From the NCBI GenBank assembly GCA_019188255.1, contig JAETXT010000009.1:2418001-2482000 (forward strand): a DNA stretch of 64,000 nt. Reading direction: 5' to 3'. Under the pieces are notes generated by a model, which was not told the DNA's origin, made no database searches, and worked only from the letters and a program-made list of their open reading frames with translations. The number at the start of each line of letters is the position of its first letter. Position 1 is the first letter of the stretch. This document shows positions 26,535 through 39,269 of the stretch, piece after piece. The position numbers and the translations under genes were made by a program. Source of the DNA: Verticillium longisporum. Taxonomy: Eukaryota; Ascomycota; Sordariomycetes; Glomerellales; Plectosphaerellaceae.

Positions 26535-28340
26535 TTACTGTTGGTTATTTCCGGGGGCTGCCCAGCGAAGGGCCAATATGTTAACAAGGGACAACGTGCC
26601 CTTTGCTCCCCAGCCTTGGGGCCCAGATTCTACGTTTGGTCGGATTGCCACATACCATGCCCACGCTCTCTGGTCTAGTTGCCGGGGGGTAAGATGTCTG
26701 GCCCAGCTCTCAAATAGCAACCTAAAACTTCCAAGAACCCTTGCAGCGTTTTCCTCGGCTTGTGTGACTGTGAAAGATGACGTCTTCGATTGTCGTGCCC
26801 TTCTTTTGGGCGACCCGGACGTCATAGCAACGCTGGTGGGTTGATCAGAGGCGGCTGCGAAGCTACTCAAAAGATAATTTCTTGCAGCCTCGGGTTCGTG
26901 TACCACGAATCCTAATTTTCCATGCTCACTACTGGGTCGGGCTGAGTGAGTCCCCTGGTTCCTCATCGAATATTGCGGACTGGTGTCGAGTGCCCAAACC
27001 GCTACTTCCTGATGCAGGTCGACAGGGTTGTGCAAGCGCAGTCCTTCCGCCAAAGCTTCGTTGACACATCTACGAATCAACCCCCATCGATCCGGTCCTA
27101 ACATGACGCCGCCAAACCACCGACTGACAACAACAAGTCGGTCAACCGTATCAGCTTCCCGAAGCAGGCGCAGGATGAACTGGCCACCACCGGTTTCACC
27201 ATCATCATCTGCACCCTCGAAAGAGGTAAACGTTTCGGGCCGCTGGATCCGATAGCCCCAAAAATTGTGAGACGCTGTCTTGAGGATGGGTTGCGAGTCT
27301 ATGAAGGCGCCAATGACGGATTTGGCGACATCACTAGCAGTGAAAGGAGTACTATGCGCAATGAAAGACGAGCCCCGCATGTCTATGCGCTGGGACGTCG
27401 ACCAGCCAGATGCTTCTTTTCTGGCTGTGTTCCCAAGGCTTGATGTAGTGAGCCCTTTGTTGTGAGGGTTTGCCTGTTGATTAGTTTCCGACCAGACACC
27501 TTCGGAGGCTGATTCATCTTCCTGTACTGTAGCAACTTGCCCGTGAATCGTAGCAACTTGCTCAGGACATGCGATCGATGTACTGCCAAAACTCGGTCCT
27601 GCAATAGTCTCCAAGGGATAGTCACCTCGCTTGAGTATGGAGATTTCTCGTCCCATGATTCTCACAGTGGGTTGTCCAAGTTGCCATGTTCCAGATTTTG
27701 CCTTAATGTCTTGTTCAAGTCCTATGTCAACGGCCTTAACTCTCGCATTGCTACTCATGACAGCTTGCGCAAGACTAAGACGGCTTGACAGTGGCTGCTC
27801 CGGCATGGTAACCCTGAGAAGCTCTAGTGTGAACGCAAGTAGCACCGGGGCCCGGTTGATGTAGATCACGGTTGTTCTTAGTTGATCTTCTTGTGTGATT
27901 ATAGGTATGGCCAAAGACTGTTCGACTTCAGCCGGGGATCGGGCCTCCCCATCGCCATCGATTGCAAAAGGCCCAATCCTCGACTTCTTTGCGGCTGGGG
28001 TCACGGGACCCTCGAGGGACCTCTTGTTTGTGCCACCTGATACGGCATCATCGGAATGTTTCCGGCAGATAGATTCAACAGACTTGGCAGTCTTCTGGTT
28101 GCCGAGGGCTTCACGGACCACAGCAAAGGGTGCATCCGCTATCTCCTGTATACTGACGCCCTCTTGCGTTAATATGGGAACGGGTGTAGGGAGCAGATTG
28201 CTTTGGGGTGCATGGTTGTTTTCTTACCTTTTGAGGCCGGCATTTTGAAGTAACCGAGCTTGGCCCATAGCCATTGCCATTGTAGCATTTTTAGAGGACA
28301 GGGCCCGTAACAGTTGCTGGAGATCACTTGTAGACGCCAT
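26535..28340 (-). CDS. IMPACT/UPF0029-domain protein with N-terminal helical domain
   Basis: Two exons, 28340-28228 and 28152-26535, total 1,731 nt (576 residues). The join (donor 28227, acceptor 28153) gives the continuous motif LLQNAGLKSIQEIADAPFAV, which resembles the HhH-like start of fungal IMPACT-family proteins, and places the ATG at 28340. Residues about 270-390 hold the UPF0029/IMPACT domain: SSFIAHSTPFTASDV, DDDGETGGGQFILRLL and VVVSRWFGGVMLGPDRW. The C-terminus has WAWYVAIRPNVESGPQGWG. It lacks the RWD domain of Yih1/IMPACT, so a role in Gcn2 regulation should not be assumed; the function is unknown. The gene is the last before the RIPped block, leaving only about 80 bp of normal upstream sequence for its promoter. 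Confidence 0.82.
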
Positions 28341-28446
28341 CTTCGTCCGCGTGGTTTGTTAATAGAACGATCTGAGATGGACGAGTGAGGTACGGCTAAG
28401 GATTGAAGTTCCTACTCTAGCAGCTAACCTAGTTAAGTACCTACTC

Positions 28447-28468
28447 TAATATATATATATATATATAG
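28447..28468. repeat. (AT)n microsatellite at the block boundary
   Basis: An uninterrupted TA dinucleotide run of about 22 bp, immediately before the first LTR-like sequence. It marks the boundary between gene-dense and RIPped DNA. It may be a RIPped (CA)n or simply AT drift. Confidence 0.8.
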
Positions 28469-28905
28469 TACAAGGAGTTAGATATTAGAAGTTCAACCCT
28501 TATATATACTATCGCTAATCTTTTAGCGATAAAGTTTAGTTTAAAAGTAGAGTCGAGGCTATTTTTATTAGCCTTAATAAATTAAAGTTAATATAATAGC
28601 TTATAAATATTCGCTAATCTATCTACTTTCTTTAACCTAGGCTTAAAGCTTAATATTTTATATTCTCTAATTTCTTTAATTTATAATTAATTAAATTAAA
28701 TAAATAGATTAACTTAATTTAAATATATATAAAAATTTAGAAATAAGCTATTTATTATAGTAAATATTAATTAGAAGATAAGCTAATAAGAATATTATTA
28801 AAGTAATTAAAGGATAATTATAATAAGGATAACTTTTAAGCTAAGTCCTCTTTAAAAGACTATTATTAAATTATTAATAAATAATTAGTTTATATAAAGC
28901 TATTA
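28467..28905 (+). mobile_element. Copy A: chromovirus LTR plus start of internal region, truncated
   Basis: Resembles the family LTR from about 28,467 to 28,662 (GGAGTTAGATATTAG, then a TTTTAGCGATAAAG core, ending TTTTATA), more diverged than other copies. About 240 bp of internal 5' sequence follows, alignable to that of copies B, C, E and G. Similarity stops near 28,905. The gag, pol and 3' LTR are missing here. Confidence 0.65.
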
Positions 28906-30673
28906 AAATAATATTAAGGGATTCCCTAGGGTAGTAATTAGGATAGTAATATCTAGGATTTATAGCTCTTAGGAGTATATAAACTATAGCTAATATAATT
29001 AGTAAATTAGATAGGTATATCTAACTTATATAGGTAATAGTAATTTAGAGGTAGAATAAAATTAAGAATTAACTATTATAAGCCTTATATTATATACCCT
29101 ACCTATTTAGAGCTTATAAATATAGTAGAAGTACTAGATTAAGGTTTATATAAATAATATAGCTATCTTAATATTAATTAATATTATATTTAATATAATA
29201 TAGAGTAGTTAGAGCTAGAGAAATTAAGATCGATCCTATAAATAATATATTTACTATATATAAGCTTATTAACTATACTTTATGAATAATCGTAAGTAGT
29301 ATTTTATTTTTAAGTACTTTAGGACTCTTATATAAGCTTAATAATAAGGAATTCCCTTATTATATAATTTATAGGAGTACTATCTACTTCGAGTATCTTA
29401 GGACTCCTACGACTAAGATTATTACTAAGCTATATTACTAGCTATAAAACCCGAAAAACGAAGCTATATAGAATATTTAATTATTTATATTAAAGCTTTA
29501 TAAACTTAATAATAATAAGCTCTTTAGATTATAATAATAGCTCTATAATAGAGCTAGAGAATACTAAGAAGCTATATTAAGAGTTCGATATTATCTTAAA
29601 GGATATTAATATAATACGCTTAATATAGAGGGTTAGGAAAGATCTTAATATCGATTTTATTATAAGTAGAGTAGAATTATAATTCCTAGGATTATTAAAC
29701 TTAATATTTATAGATCTTAAGAGTATTTAGATTATTAAAAAAATTAGTATATATAGAACTATAAAGGGAGTTTACTTCCTAGAAGTATTTATTAAAGACT
29801 TTTAAAGCTAGAGCGAAGAGGACTTCGATTCTTTAAATTTTAATAATCTCTTAATATTAAAGGTATATTTTATAAATTATAGGATCCTTATTCTTAGAAT
29901 AGTATATATTAAGATATTAAAGAGATTAGTTTTAATATTATTATAGGAAGAGATATTTAATATTAATATATTAGAGTTAAGAATTATTAATTATAATTTA
30001 TTACTCTATAAAGTAAAGGAATAGGGAGAATAATTAGATAATAAATGATTACCTATAATAGGGATTACTTAATTATCCTAAAACTAAGTTATATAAAATA
30101 AGAGGATAAATCTCTATTAACCTTTAATTTTAGGGTTATCTAATTAATAGAGTAAATAATCTAATTAATAGGATATTATACTTTATTTATAATAAAGTAA
30201 GACCTTACCTCTAAATAGTACCTAGAACCTACTAGCTTAGTATTATACTCTATTATTATAGAAATTAATAAACTTATCGATTAATAGAGCTATAATTGAA
30301 TAATTCGCTTTATTCTAGAATAAGGAGAATAATTACTCTAAGGAGACCTATAATATCCTAGATAATAAGATATATATCTTTAATAGATATATATAAGCTC
30401 TTAAAATTTTAATATATATAGATCTATATATTCTTCCTAAATATACTTTTAAAGTATATATAAGCTTTCTTCTTAGAGTATATAAATAAGAATATAAGAA
30501 TCTATTAAATATAATTAAGGATTAAATAATAGTTTAATTTAGAGATTAAGAGAGCTTAATACTATATATATTAGAGCTCTATAATATTTAATTATATTAT
30601 TATAGAATCTAAGAATATAAGAAAGCTATAAATAGAAATTCTCTAGATCCTTCTAGATAATCTTTAATAGAAT
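28906..30673. repeat. RIPped sequence of unidentified origin
   Basis: AT-rich and CA/TG-depleted like its surroundings, but I could not align it to the LTR, gag, RT or integrase segments of the chromovirus family. Short G/C-richer words (GGATTCCCTAGGG near 28,919, GGAATTCCC near 29,348) suggest a different repeat family. No protein motif could be recovered by eye. Confidence 0.5.
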
Positions 30674-30945
30674 TATAAAGGTATTTAGCTAAGGGCCTAG
30701 GTTAGGGAAAGTAACTAGATTAGCGAATAATTAATAAGCTATTATATTAACTTTAACTTATTAAGGCTATCGTATATAGCCTTAACTTCTCTTTTAAACT
30801 TAGGCTTATAGCTAAAATATTAGCAATAATATAAATAGGGGTTAGGTCCCTAACGTCTAACTCCTTATATTACCTCCCCTCCTAGAGGTCTAGTCCCTAG
30901 AACTTATAATACCTTCGTTAATAGATCCTATTACCCTAGTTTATA
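30674..30945 (-). mobile_element. Copy H: reverse-oriented 3' LTR with polypurine tract, truncated
   Basis: LTR on the minus strand from 30,674 (TATAAAGG) to 30,869 (CTCCTTATA), about 196 bp. It is followed at 30,870 by the complementary purine tract TTACCTCCCCTCCT and about 60 bp of the family's 3' internal end. Similarity stops near 30,945. Together with copy A in the opposite orientation it brackets the unidentified stretch 28,906-30,673. Confidence 0.75.
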
Positions 30946-31004
30946 TAGCTAATAATATTAGTAGTAGTCTCGGAGAAAAGGGGGTTATTTTAGGGAGGTA
31001 TTCT

Positions 31005-31255
31005 ATATTGGTGGTATTCGCCTAGGGCTTCCAGCGGTCACCTGATACCAGGTGGCCTGTGCCCTGGCACCTCCTATAGCTTAGTTCTAGGCACCCTCCT
31101 GCCCTAGAGAATAGCTTCCCAATACATACCTTTCTTCTTAGACCCTTGACCTCTAACATTCTATAGAGCTAGAGGGTGCCTAGAACTAAGCTATAGGAGG
31201 CAATAGGGCACGGGCCACCTAGCACTAGGTGAGTTCTATTAATACCCCCCTATAG
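31005..31255. mobile_element. Foldback / MITE-like element, not RIPped
   Basis: Long terminal inverted repeats: the arm 31,036-31,098 is complementary to 31,172-31,233 with a few mismatches and small gaps. The core CTCCTATAGCTTAGTTCTAG is perfect in both arms. A loop of about 73 bp separates them, and weaker complementarity extends outward (GGTATT at 31,013 versus AATACC at 31,241). Composition is normal, with CA and TG present, unlike the flanks. No open frame is present, so it is non-autonomous. The exact ends and target duplication could not be fixed. Confidence 0.7.
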
Positions 31256-32934
31256 GCACTATCTAAGGTATACTAGCTATTAGGTCTATAAGAGTCCCTT
31301 ATAAGTACCTTATAATAGGCCTCTTTCCTATTCCTAGTACTCTAAAAATATAATCTCCTAGCTAATTAGAAGCCTAGAGCTAAGGTAATAAGAATAATTA
31401 ACTTAGTTTATATTAATTAAGTATAATTAGTAAGTAAATCCTATACACTTGTTAAGGCTAAGGCCCTTTATAAGCTAATTAATAAGCATTTTAATAGAAA
31501 GTATATAATAAAGCTTAAAATTATTTATAATAATATATTCTTAAACCTATTTATATTAAATATTAATATAATAATTATATATAATATTAAGAAGATTAAA
31601 AGTAATTATTAGAATATTCTAATTATTTATTAATAAAATAAAAAGCTTTAGAATCTATACGTTAAAAGCTATTATAATATCTCTAATCTAGTTTAGAATA
31701 ATACTTATAAGAGTAAGATTAATAAATTTAGCTTCTAAGGTATTAAAAGTAATAAACTATTATTTATATAATTTCTAAACTATAAGGCTATTAATAAAGA
31801 AAACGATATATTCTCTTATAGAATTATAATTATAATAATTATTATATAAAGTATTATTTATAGTAAATAGTTTAATATTAATATATTTATAATATTTAAT
31901 ATTAAGTAAAAAGGTATTTTTAAAATAATAAAATATATATTTAATAGCTATAAAGTATTTATTAATTAATCTATTATTCCCCCTATAAAGCTTTAAGATA
32001 CTAAAGCTAATATTAAAGTAAGTATTATAATTAAGATAATTAAGAGCTCTTATTATTTCTTAATATTTCTTTAATATAATAAGGTTATATAAGATAGTAT
32101 TTAAGAAATAGAAATATGGAACTTAAGGATTAAAGGGTCTTAATTAAATAAGCTTTATTAAATCTAAAGTATTATAAGATCTTATAAATATATTCTTATT
32201 AATATAATAAAATAAAGCCCATCTTAGTATTATAGATTATATATATATTAAAGAATTTATTAATAACTTATATTTCCTTAAAGTTATAGATTAATATTAA
32301 TATCTAGATAGCTCTATTAATAGTATTAATAGAAGGCCTAATAATAATAACGTTATTAACGTATATTAATAGGATAACTCTAATATTATTATTATATAAG
32401 AGGTATAAGTTCCTTATTATATAAGTATAGCTTAGTTTATTTAGCTTATTAAATAGGAATTAAAATTATTAAAAGGGAGCTTTATAAAACCTATAAAGGG
32501 TATTATTAAGATAATAAAACTTATCAATTCTATCCTTATAATTATAAGGCTATTTAACGAAAACGTAATATTAATAGGAGTTAGGGCTATAAGAAATATA
32601 TTATCGAAATCGATAATAGTAAATTAAAAGCTTAAGTAAATAATAAGGGTAAAGAATATTAAAATTAAAATAGAATAAATAACTATAATATAGAGGTCTT
32701 AAGCGGCCTATTCTCCTTATTATTAGTTATTATAGACTACCTATTTAATACGAAATCGCTAAAAGGAAGTCTTTATATCGAGAACCTATATACCTAGGAG
32801 AATCTTAATATTAGTAAAAGGGGTTATTAGGGTCTAAGTCTTATATTTAAGGAGGTTATTAATTGATTTATTAAAAGCTAGTTTCTATAAATACTACTTA
32901 AGGCCCTTCTTAATATTAATAGTATTTACTTAGG
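31256..32934. repeat. RIPped sequence of unidentified origin
   Basis: AT-rich, CA/TG-poor sequence between the foldback element and copy C. It shows no alignable LTR or pol segment of the chromovirus family. A long run of A/T codons with few recognisable residues prevents a call. It may be a second, older transposon family. Confidence 0.45.
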
Positions 32935-33740
32935 TATAAGGAGTTAGATATTAGGAACCTAACCCCTATTTATATTATCGTAGATACTTTAGCGATAAGC
33001 CTAAGTTTAAAAGGAGAAGTCGAGGCTATACTCGATAGCCTCGATAAGTTAAAGTTAATATAATAGCTTACCGATTATTCGCTAATCTAATTACTTTCCC
33101 TAATCTAGGCCCCTAGCTTAATACCTTTATATTCTTTAACTTCTATAACTTATAATTAGATTAAGCTAAATAATAAATTAATTAAAGTATATTAGAACTT
33201 AAAAGCGAATTATTTATTATAATAAATATTATTCTAAAAATAAATTAATAAGAATATTATTAGAATTATCGAGGAATAATTATAATAAGAAGATTATACC
33301 TAAACTAGGATCTTCTCTAGAAACCTATTATTAAAATATTAATAAATAAATAATTTAAGCTAAATTATAAATATAAATCCTTTAAACTTTAATCTATAAA
33401 CTCTATAAATAGAGATATAAGAATAACCTCTTAATTTAATATTTTATTAAATATATTTTTATTATAAAGAATTATAATAAACTATTTATTTATTATTATA
33501 AAATATTTAAAGAAGATATTATTATTATTTTAATTAATAATTAATCTATTATAATCGAAGTTAAGAATATTTTCTAATTTAATATAAATATAGCTTAAAT
33601 TATAGAATAATTAATAATAAAATTTATTTATATTTTATAGATAATATAGCGAAATTATACTTAGAACCTCGAAGCGATTTATAAAGAGGATTTTAATAAA
33701 GATAATATAAATATCTATTAAAAAGATTTCTAAAGCTTTA
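32935..33740 (+). mobile_element. Copy C, left part: 5' LTR and start of gag region
   Basis: LTR 32,935-33,131 (197 bp, TATAAGGAGTTAG...CCTTTATA), followed by internal 5' and gag sequence until 33,740, where copy B is inserted. The gag sequence resumes at 41,312 after B. This makes C older than B. Confidence 0.85.
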
Positions 33741-33938
33741 TTATAAGGAGTTAGACGTTAGGAACTGAACCCCTATTTATATTATCGTAGATACTTTAGC
33801 GATAAGCCCTAGTTTAAAAGGAGAAGTCGAGGCTATACTCGATAGCCTCGATAAGTTAAAGTTAATATAATAATTTATTAATTATTCGCTAATCTAATTA
33901 CTTTCCTTAATCTAGGCCCTTAGCCCTATACCTTTATA
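33741..33938 (+). repeat. 5' LTR of copy B
   Basis: 198-bp repeat. The terminal dinucleotides are TA...TA instead of TG...CA, which RIP of both ends would give. An internal GAGGCTATACTCGATAGCCT inverted pair is conserved in the family and could fold. Confidence 0.88.
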
Positions 33939-35814
33939 TTCTTTAACTTCTATAACTTATAATTAGATTAAGCTAAGTAATAGATTAATTAAGGCGTACT
34001 AGGACTTAAAAGCGAACCGCTTATTATAATAGATATTATTCTAAAGACGAATTAATAGGAATATTATCGGAATCGTTTAGGGGTAGCCGTAGTAGGAAGA
34101 TTATACTTAAACTAGGATCTTCTCTAGAAAATTATCGTTAAAATATTAGCGAATAAACGATTTAGGCTGAACTATAAATATAGGTCTTTTAAGCCCTAAT
34201 CTACGAACTCTATAAATAAAGATATAAAAATAACCTCCTAATCTAATATCTTATTAAATATACCTTTATTACGAAGAATTACGATAAATTATTTATTTAT
34301 AATTATAAAATATTCGAAGAAGATACTATTATTACTTAAATCGACGATTAGCTTATTATAATTAAAGCTAGAAACGCTTTCTAATTTAATATAAATATAG
34401 CCTAAATTATAGAATAATTAATAATAAAACTTATTTATATTTTATAGATAATATAGCGAAATTATACTTAGAACCTCGAAGCGACCTATAAAGAGGACCT
34501 TAACGAAGACGATATAAATATCTATTAAGAAGATTTCTAAAGCTTTATAAAATAGGAGTATTTATTAAAAGATTTATAAAACTTAATTTATTAAGAATAA
34601 TTATATTCGCTTTACTTTTAAGGAAATAAGGATATCTCCTTTTTTATTTTCTTTAATTATTAGGAGAATATTTATTAATTATTTAGCGAAAGTATAGATT
34701 ATAATAAAGAATATATTTTTAAATATTTCCGATAATTCTTTTATTTTATAAAGGATAAATTAATAGAATATTATATTCTTATCGAGGACGCTAAAACGGT
34801 TATATATAAAGCTTAATAAGTATAGGACGTTAATAAATTATAGAATAAATAATAGGAAAATAAGAAATAAACCTATTCTTAGTTAGCTTAAGGCGAACTT
34901 TATAATATTACCCTAAGCTATAAGGCCTCGAAGAGAGAAGCCCTTTAAGATTAATCTTTAATAAAGCGAGGTCGTTCCTCTTACTATAGTAGAAGTACTA
35001 TATTAAGGTAAGTAAGAAACTTAAATCCCTACCCTATAAGAATATTATCGGGTAGTTAAAATATTACCCTTATAATACTATTTAATATATATTTCTATTA
35101 TAATAAGCTAAAGTATTAAATATAGAATTATATCTAGCTTAAATTATAAAAGCTAAAGGCTATAATTATTAATATCTAATTATTTAAGTTTAAGGGCGTC
35201 CGGATAATAGAATTCTCGGAAAACGACTTAATATAAATTCTAATTTAAAGAATACTATATTAAAAATAAATATTAAGAAAACTATAAAAATATTAGCGAT
35301 TATTATATAATAGGGTAAGGAAATTAAATTCTCTATTAACTTAGATATTAACGCTATTATAGATATTATTAATCTTACCCTTATTTAGCTATTAAAGCTA
35401 TAAGAAATAGTAAGTATAGAAGCTCCTAAATTATAAACGTTTAATAAATAAATAGCGAATAATTATAGATTATTCGCCCTCTTATTCTATTTATTAGATA
35501 TATAAAATCGACCCCGATTATTATATTAATTATTTATATATATAGAATAACTTAAAAGGTTAGAGTATATCCTTCTATTTAATAATAATATAAATAAGGA
35601 AAGTATTTAAATAGATATTACTATTTAATCCTTTACTTAAGGCTATATATTTAATATAGACTTTAAGGAGTTTATAAAGATAATAGTTAAAGATAAAGCT
35701 AAGGCCTATATTATTTATATTATTTAGGCGGTAGTTATAATACTTAATATAACGATTCCCGTTATTAATAAGCCCTCTCCTAATAATAAGTAGGTTAAGG
35801 CGCTCCTTTTAGAA

Positions 35815-36440
35815 TTCGTAGAATTTAAAGATATATTCTCTAAAGATTCAGTAAAAGAACTATTAATATTAAAAGATATAGAGTACTTAATAGACTTAAA
35901 AGAAGGGGCTAAACCTCTTTATAGGCTAATCTACCTATTATCCTAGAGGTAGCTAGAAGAGCTCTATCGCTATATAATAGAAGGGGAGGCTATAAAGAGA
36001 ATTAAGAAATCTATTAATTTTATAAGGGCTCTAGTATTATTTATACTAAAGAAGGATAGGAGTTTATACTTATATATCGATTATTAAAGTCTAAATATAA
36101 TTATTATAAAGAATTAATACTTTCTCCTTCTAATAAGCGAACTTTTAGACTATTTAATTAAAGTAAAGTATTTCTCTAAAATAGATATCTAAGATATTTA
36201 TTATTAGATTCGTATTAAAGAGAATAATTAATAGAAAACTATATTCTAAATTTAATATAAATATTATAAATATATTATAATATTATTCGGGCTTATAAAT
36301 ACTTTTATTATATTCTAGGTATATATTTACTAAATATTTATTAAATTATTAAACGATTTCTATATCGCTTATTTAAACGATATCTTAATTTATTCGAAAA
36401 CGAGGGAGGAATATATAATCTATTTTTAATAAATCCTTAA
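35815..36440 (+). pseudogene. Reverse transcriptase domain of copy B (RIPped)
   Basis: In one forward frame the translation still shows Ty3/gypsy RT landmarks separated by stops: EFKDIFSKDSVKELL, a KPLYRLIY stretch, RALVLFILKKD, KVKYFSKIDI, LFGLINTFIIF and AYLNDILIYSK (the YxDD box, with N in place of the first D). Stops fall at positions that are Gln or Trp in the family. It is non-functional. Confidence 0.88.
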
Positions 36441-37789
36441 AAGACTTCGAGACTTTAAGCTCTTTATAAAATAATTAAAATATTTATTCTATTAAAATAA
36501 AATAGAATTCCTTAAGTTTATTATCTCTAAGGAAAATATAGCTATAGATTTAAATTATATCTAAATAATTATTAATTAATAACCCCTTAAATCCTTTAAG
36601 GATATATAAATATTCCTAAGATTTATTAACTTCTATTAATAATTTATTAAAGGATATTCTAAGATAATAATACCCCTATTAATATTATTAAAAGGAAGTA
36701 TTATAAAGGTTAAAAAAGGATTATTAAAATAGCTATCTAAAGTATAGAAAGTATTTAAAATATTAAAGCTTATTTTTATTATTACTATAATCTTATAATA
36801 CTAGGATTATATATTCGAAAGTTAAGTCGAGATTAATATATTAAACGATATTATTTTAAAGATCCTTAATTAAAAATATAAGAATAGCTAGAAACTTATT
36901 ATTTATTATTTACGAAAGCTTTCGCTAATAGAATAGTAATAAAGGACTAGGTAATAAGAATTACTTATAATAATAGAAAGCCTAGAATATTAATACTATT
37001 ACCTTAAAGGTATAGATTAAGTCTTTATAATATTAACCGATTATTAAGCCTTTAAGGGTATTATATAGACCTTAGCTAGAGACCTTCGGGGAAAGCTTAT
37101 ATAATAAGTATATTAATTATTATCTTTTAATTTCGAAATTTAATATTAACCTAGGATTATAAACCTAGCTAATAATCTCTTAAAACGATTAGACTATATA
37201 AGAGAATAAGTATTAATAAATAATATATTCCTTATATTATTAAAAAAGCTATAATTAATAGAAGACCTAGCTATAGATATTAAGCGAATTATTACTAAGA
37301 TAAAGCTAAAGGACGCTATAAATAGAGCCTACGTTTAAGCTATCTAGGTAATATTATAAGGATAGAAGCTTATCCCTATATTAAGAAGATATTATAGTTC
37401 TAGGGAAAGGGGGCCTTTACCCTTTAAGTAAAGGGTAATATATATTTATACTATTATAATAAATAAAGCGGAGAAGAAAGCTTCTTCTTAACCTCGAAGC
37501 CGAGAAGCTAAGATTAGAAAATTAATAATAATTCGTTAAAGGATTAAAAAAAGGTCTAAGGAATCGATAAAATCTAGGGTTATTATTCTAGATTAATATA
37601 TCTTATATTCTATTACGAAAGAGCTTATAAAGAACGAAATAATATTAAGGTCTACCTTTACCCTAGAATTTAAGGACTTAATTAGAGGATTATAGGCTAT
37701 TAACCTAGGATACCTTTTCTAGAAGGAGAATATAAACTAATAAACTAGAAAAAAGGAAGGTTATATTATAAATAGTTAAAGTACCCTCC

Positions 37790-38620
37790 TCTTTAAAGGA
37801 TAATTAATTATCCTTATATAAAGAATATTCCGTAAAAAGCTACTTAAATAATACTATAATAACCCCTAAGTAGGATATATAGAGGTAAATAAGACCTTTA
37901 AGCTATTAACGAGGAAGTTCTATTAAGAAAATATATCTATTAACGTCTACTATTATATTATTAAATACCTAGTATACTAAGGGACTTAAATACCCTAATA
38001 TAGATTATATAGGAAGCTATAATCGCTATTACTTCTATCCTATCCTTTCTAAGAAATATCTTTAGACTTTATTATAAGCTTAAGCCTTATATTAAAGGAT
38101 AATAGCCTAGAATATAACTCTATCCTTATAATCGTAGACCGATTTATAAAAACTACTTAGTTCCTAGCTATATATAAGACGTTAACGGCCGCTAGCCTAA
38201 GCGCGATCCTCTATAAAGAAATAGAGTATAGGTTCGGGAGCCTAGAAGGTATAATAAATGATAGAGATAAACTCCTTATAAGTAAATTCTAAGAGGAATT
38301 CTATTAAGAGAGAGCGATTTAGCGCTACCTCTTTACTACCTATTACCCTTAAATAGACGGGTAAACTAAGAGAACCTACTAGATACTAGAAAAATACCTT
38401 TATTATATTAACGACTAAGCGCTAAAAGAATAGCTATATTATTTAAAAGAAATAGAATTCTTATATAATAATAATATATATAATACTATTAGCGTCTCTC
38501 TATTTAAAGCTTTATATAAGTACTACCTTAGAATAATTAATTATATAGCCCTAAGAAAGGATATAAAGGTCTAGGGCGTAAAGGAAAGGATCGAGAAGAT
38601 TATAATTATTTACTAAATAA
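37790..38620 (+). pseudogene. Integrase core of copy B (RIPped)
   Basis: Forward-frame remnants include LILIVDRFIKTT near 38,115, INDRDKLLISKF near 38,250 and EKYLYYINDQALKE near 38,390, matching the catalytic core of Ty3/gypsy integrases in order. Stops are TAA/TAG. Confidence 0.8.
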
Positions 38621-38924
38621 TTAACGAAAACTAATAATATATAATATATACTTAAGCCTTCTATTACGATAAGAGGTATATATTAAAAACCTTTAACGTT
38701 AAGGACGTTATAAGATTCTCTATTAAGAACTTCTAATTTAAAATAGATTAGAAGCTAGTATTATAGTATATTTAGGTCTAGATTATAGAATAGGTAAGCG
38801 AATAAGCTTATTATATAATACTCCCCGAGATTTACTCTAGAATATATAATATCTTCCCTATCTCTTCCCTCGAACTATAATATAATTACTAAATCGATAC
38901 TAAATAATCGGCCTACCTCCCTAT

Positions 38925-39090
38925 ATTAGAGGATAAATAGGATAAATAGGAAATCGAAGATATTATATCCTATAAAGAGGACTAAAAGTAAAGGTTCTTT
39001 TTAGTAAAACAAGCTAAATAGTTAATAGAATATAATGCTTAGGAACCCGAAAATTATTTTAAAAATATAATATAAACCTTAAAAAGGTAC
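38925..39090 (+). pseudogene. Chromodomain at integrase C-terminus of copy B (RIPped)
   Basis: Remnant EIEDIISYKED, FFLVK and EYNA-EPENYFKN around 38,950-39,065 fits the chromodomain fold signature. Together with its place after the integrase this assigns the family to chromoviruses, whose chromodomain targets integration to heterochromatin. The equivalent lies at about 54,690-54,860 in copy E and 46,130-46,300 (minus) in copy D. Confidence 0.82.
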
Positions 39091-39269
39091 TAAAAATATT
39101 AGAAATATAAATATAAATAATAGGATAAGTAATTAAATTCCTAAATTAATTATTAATAAATTATTATATAAAGAAAATAAGAAAATAAAAATAGAATTCT
39201 AATACTAAGCCCTAATAATATTATTAATATATTAATTAGATAATATAATAATACTTTATAGCTATTATT

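Noticed and set aside
28201..28227. A 27-nt intron at the start of the IMPACT-domain gene
   Set aside because: The 75-nt intron 28153-28227 has a good donor and acceptor and restores a continuous conserved motif.
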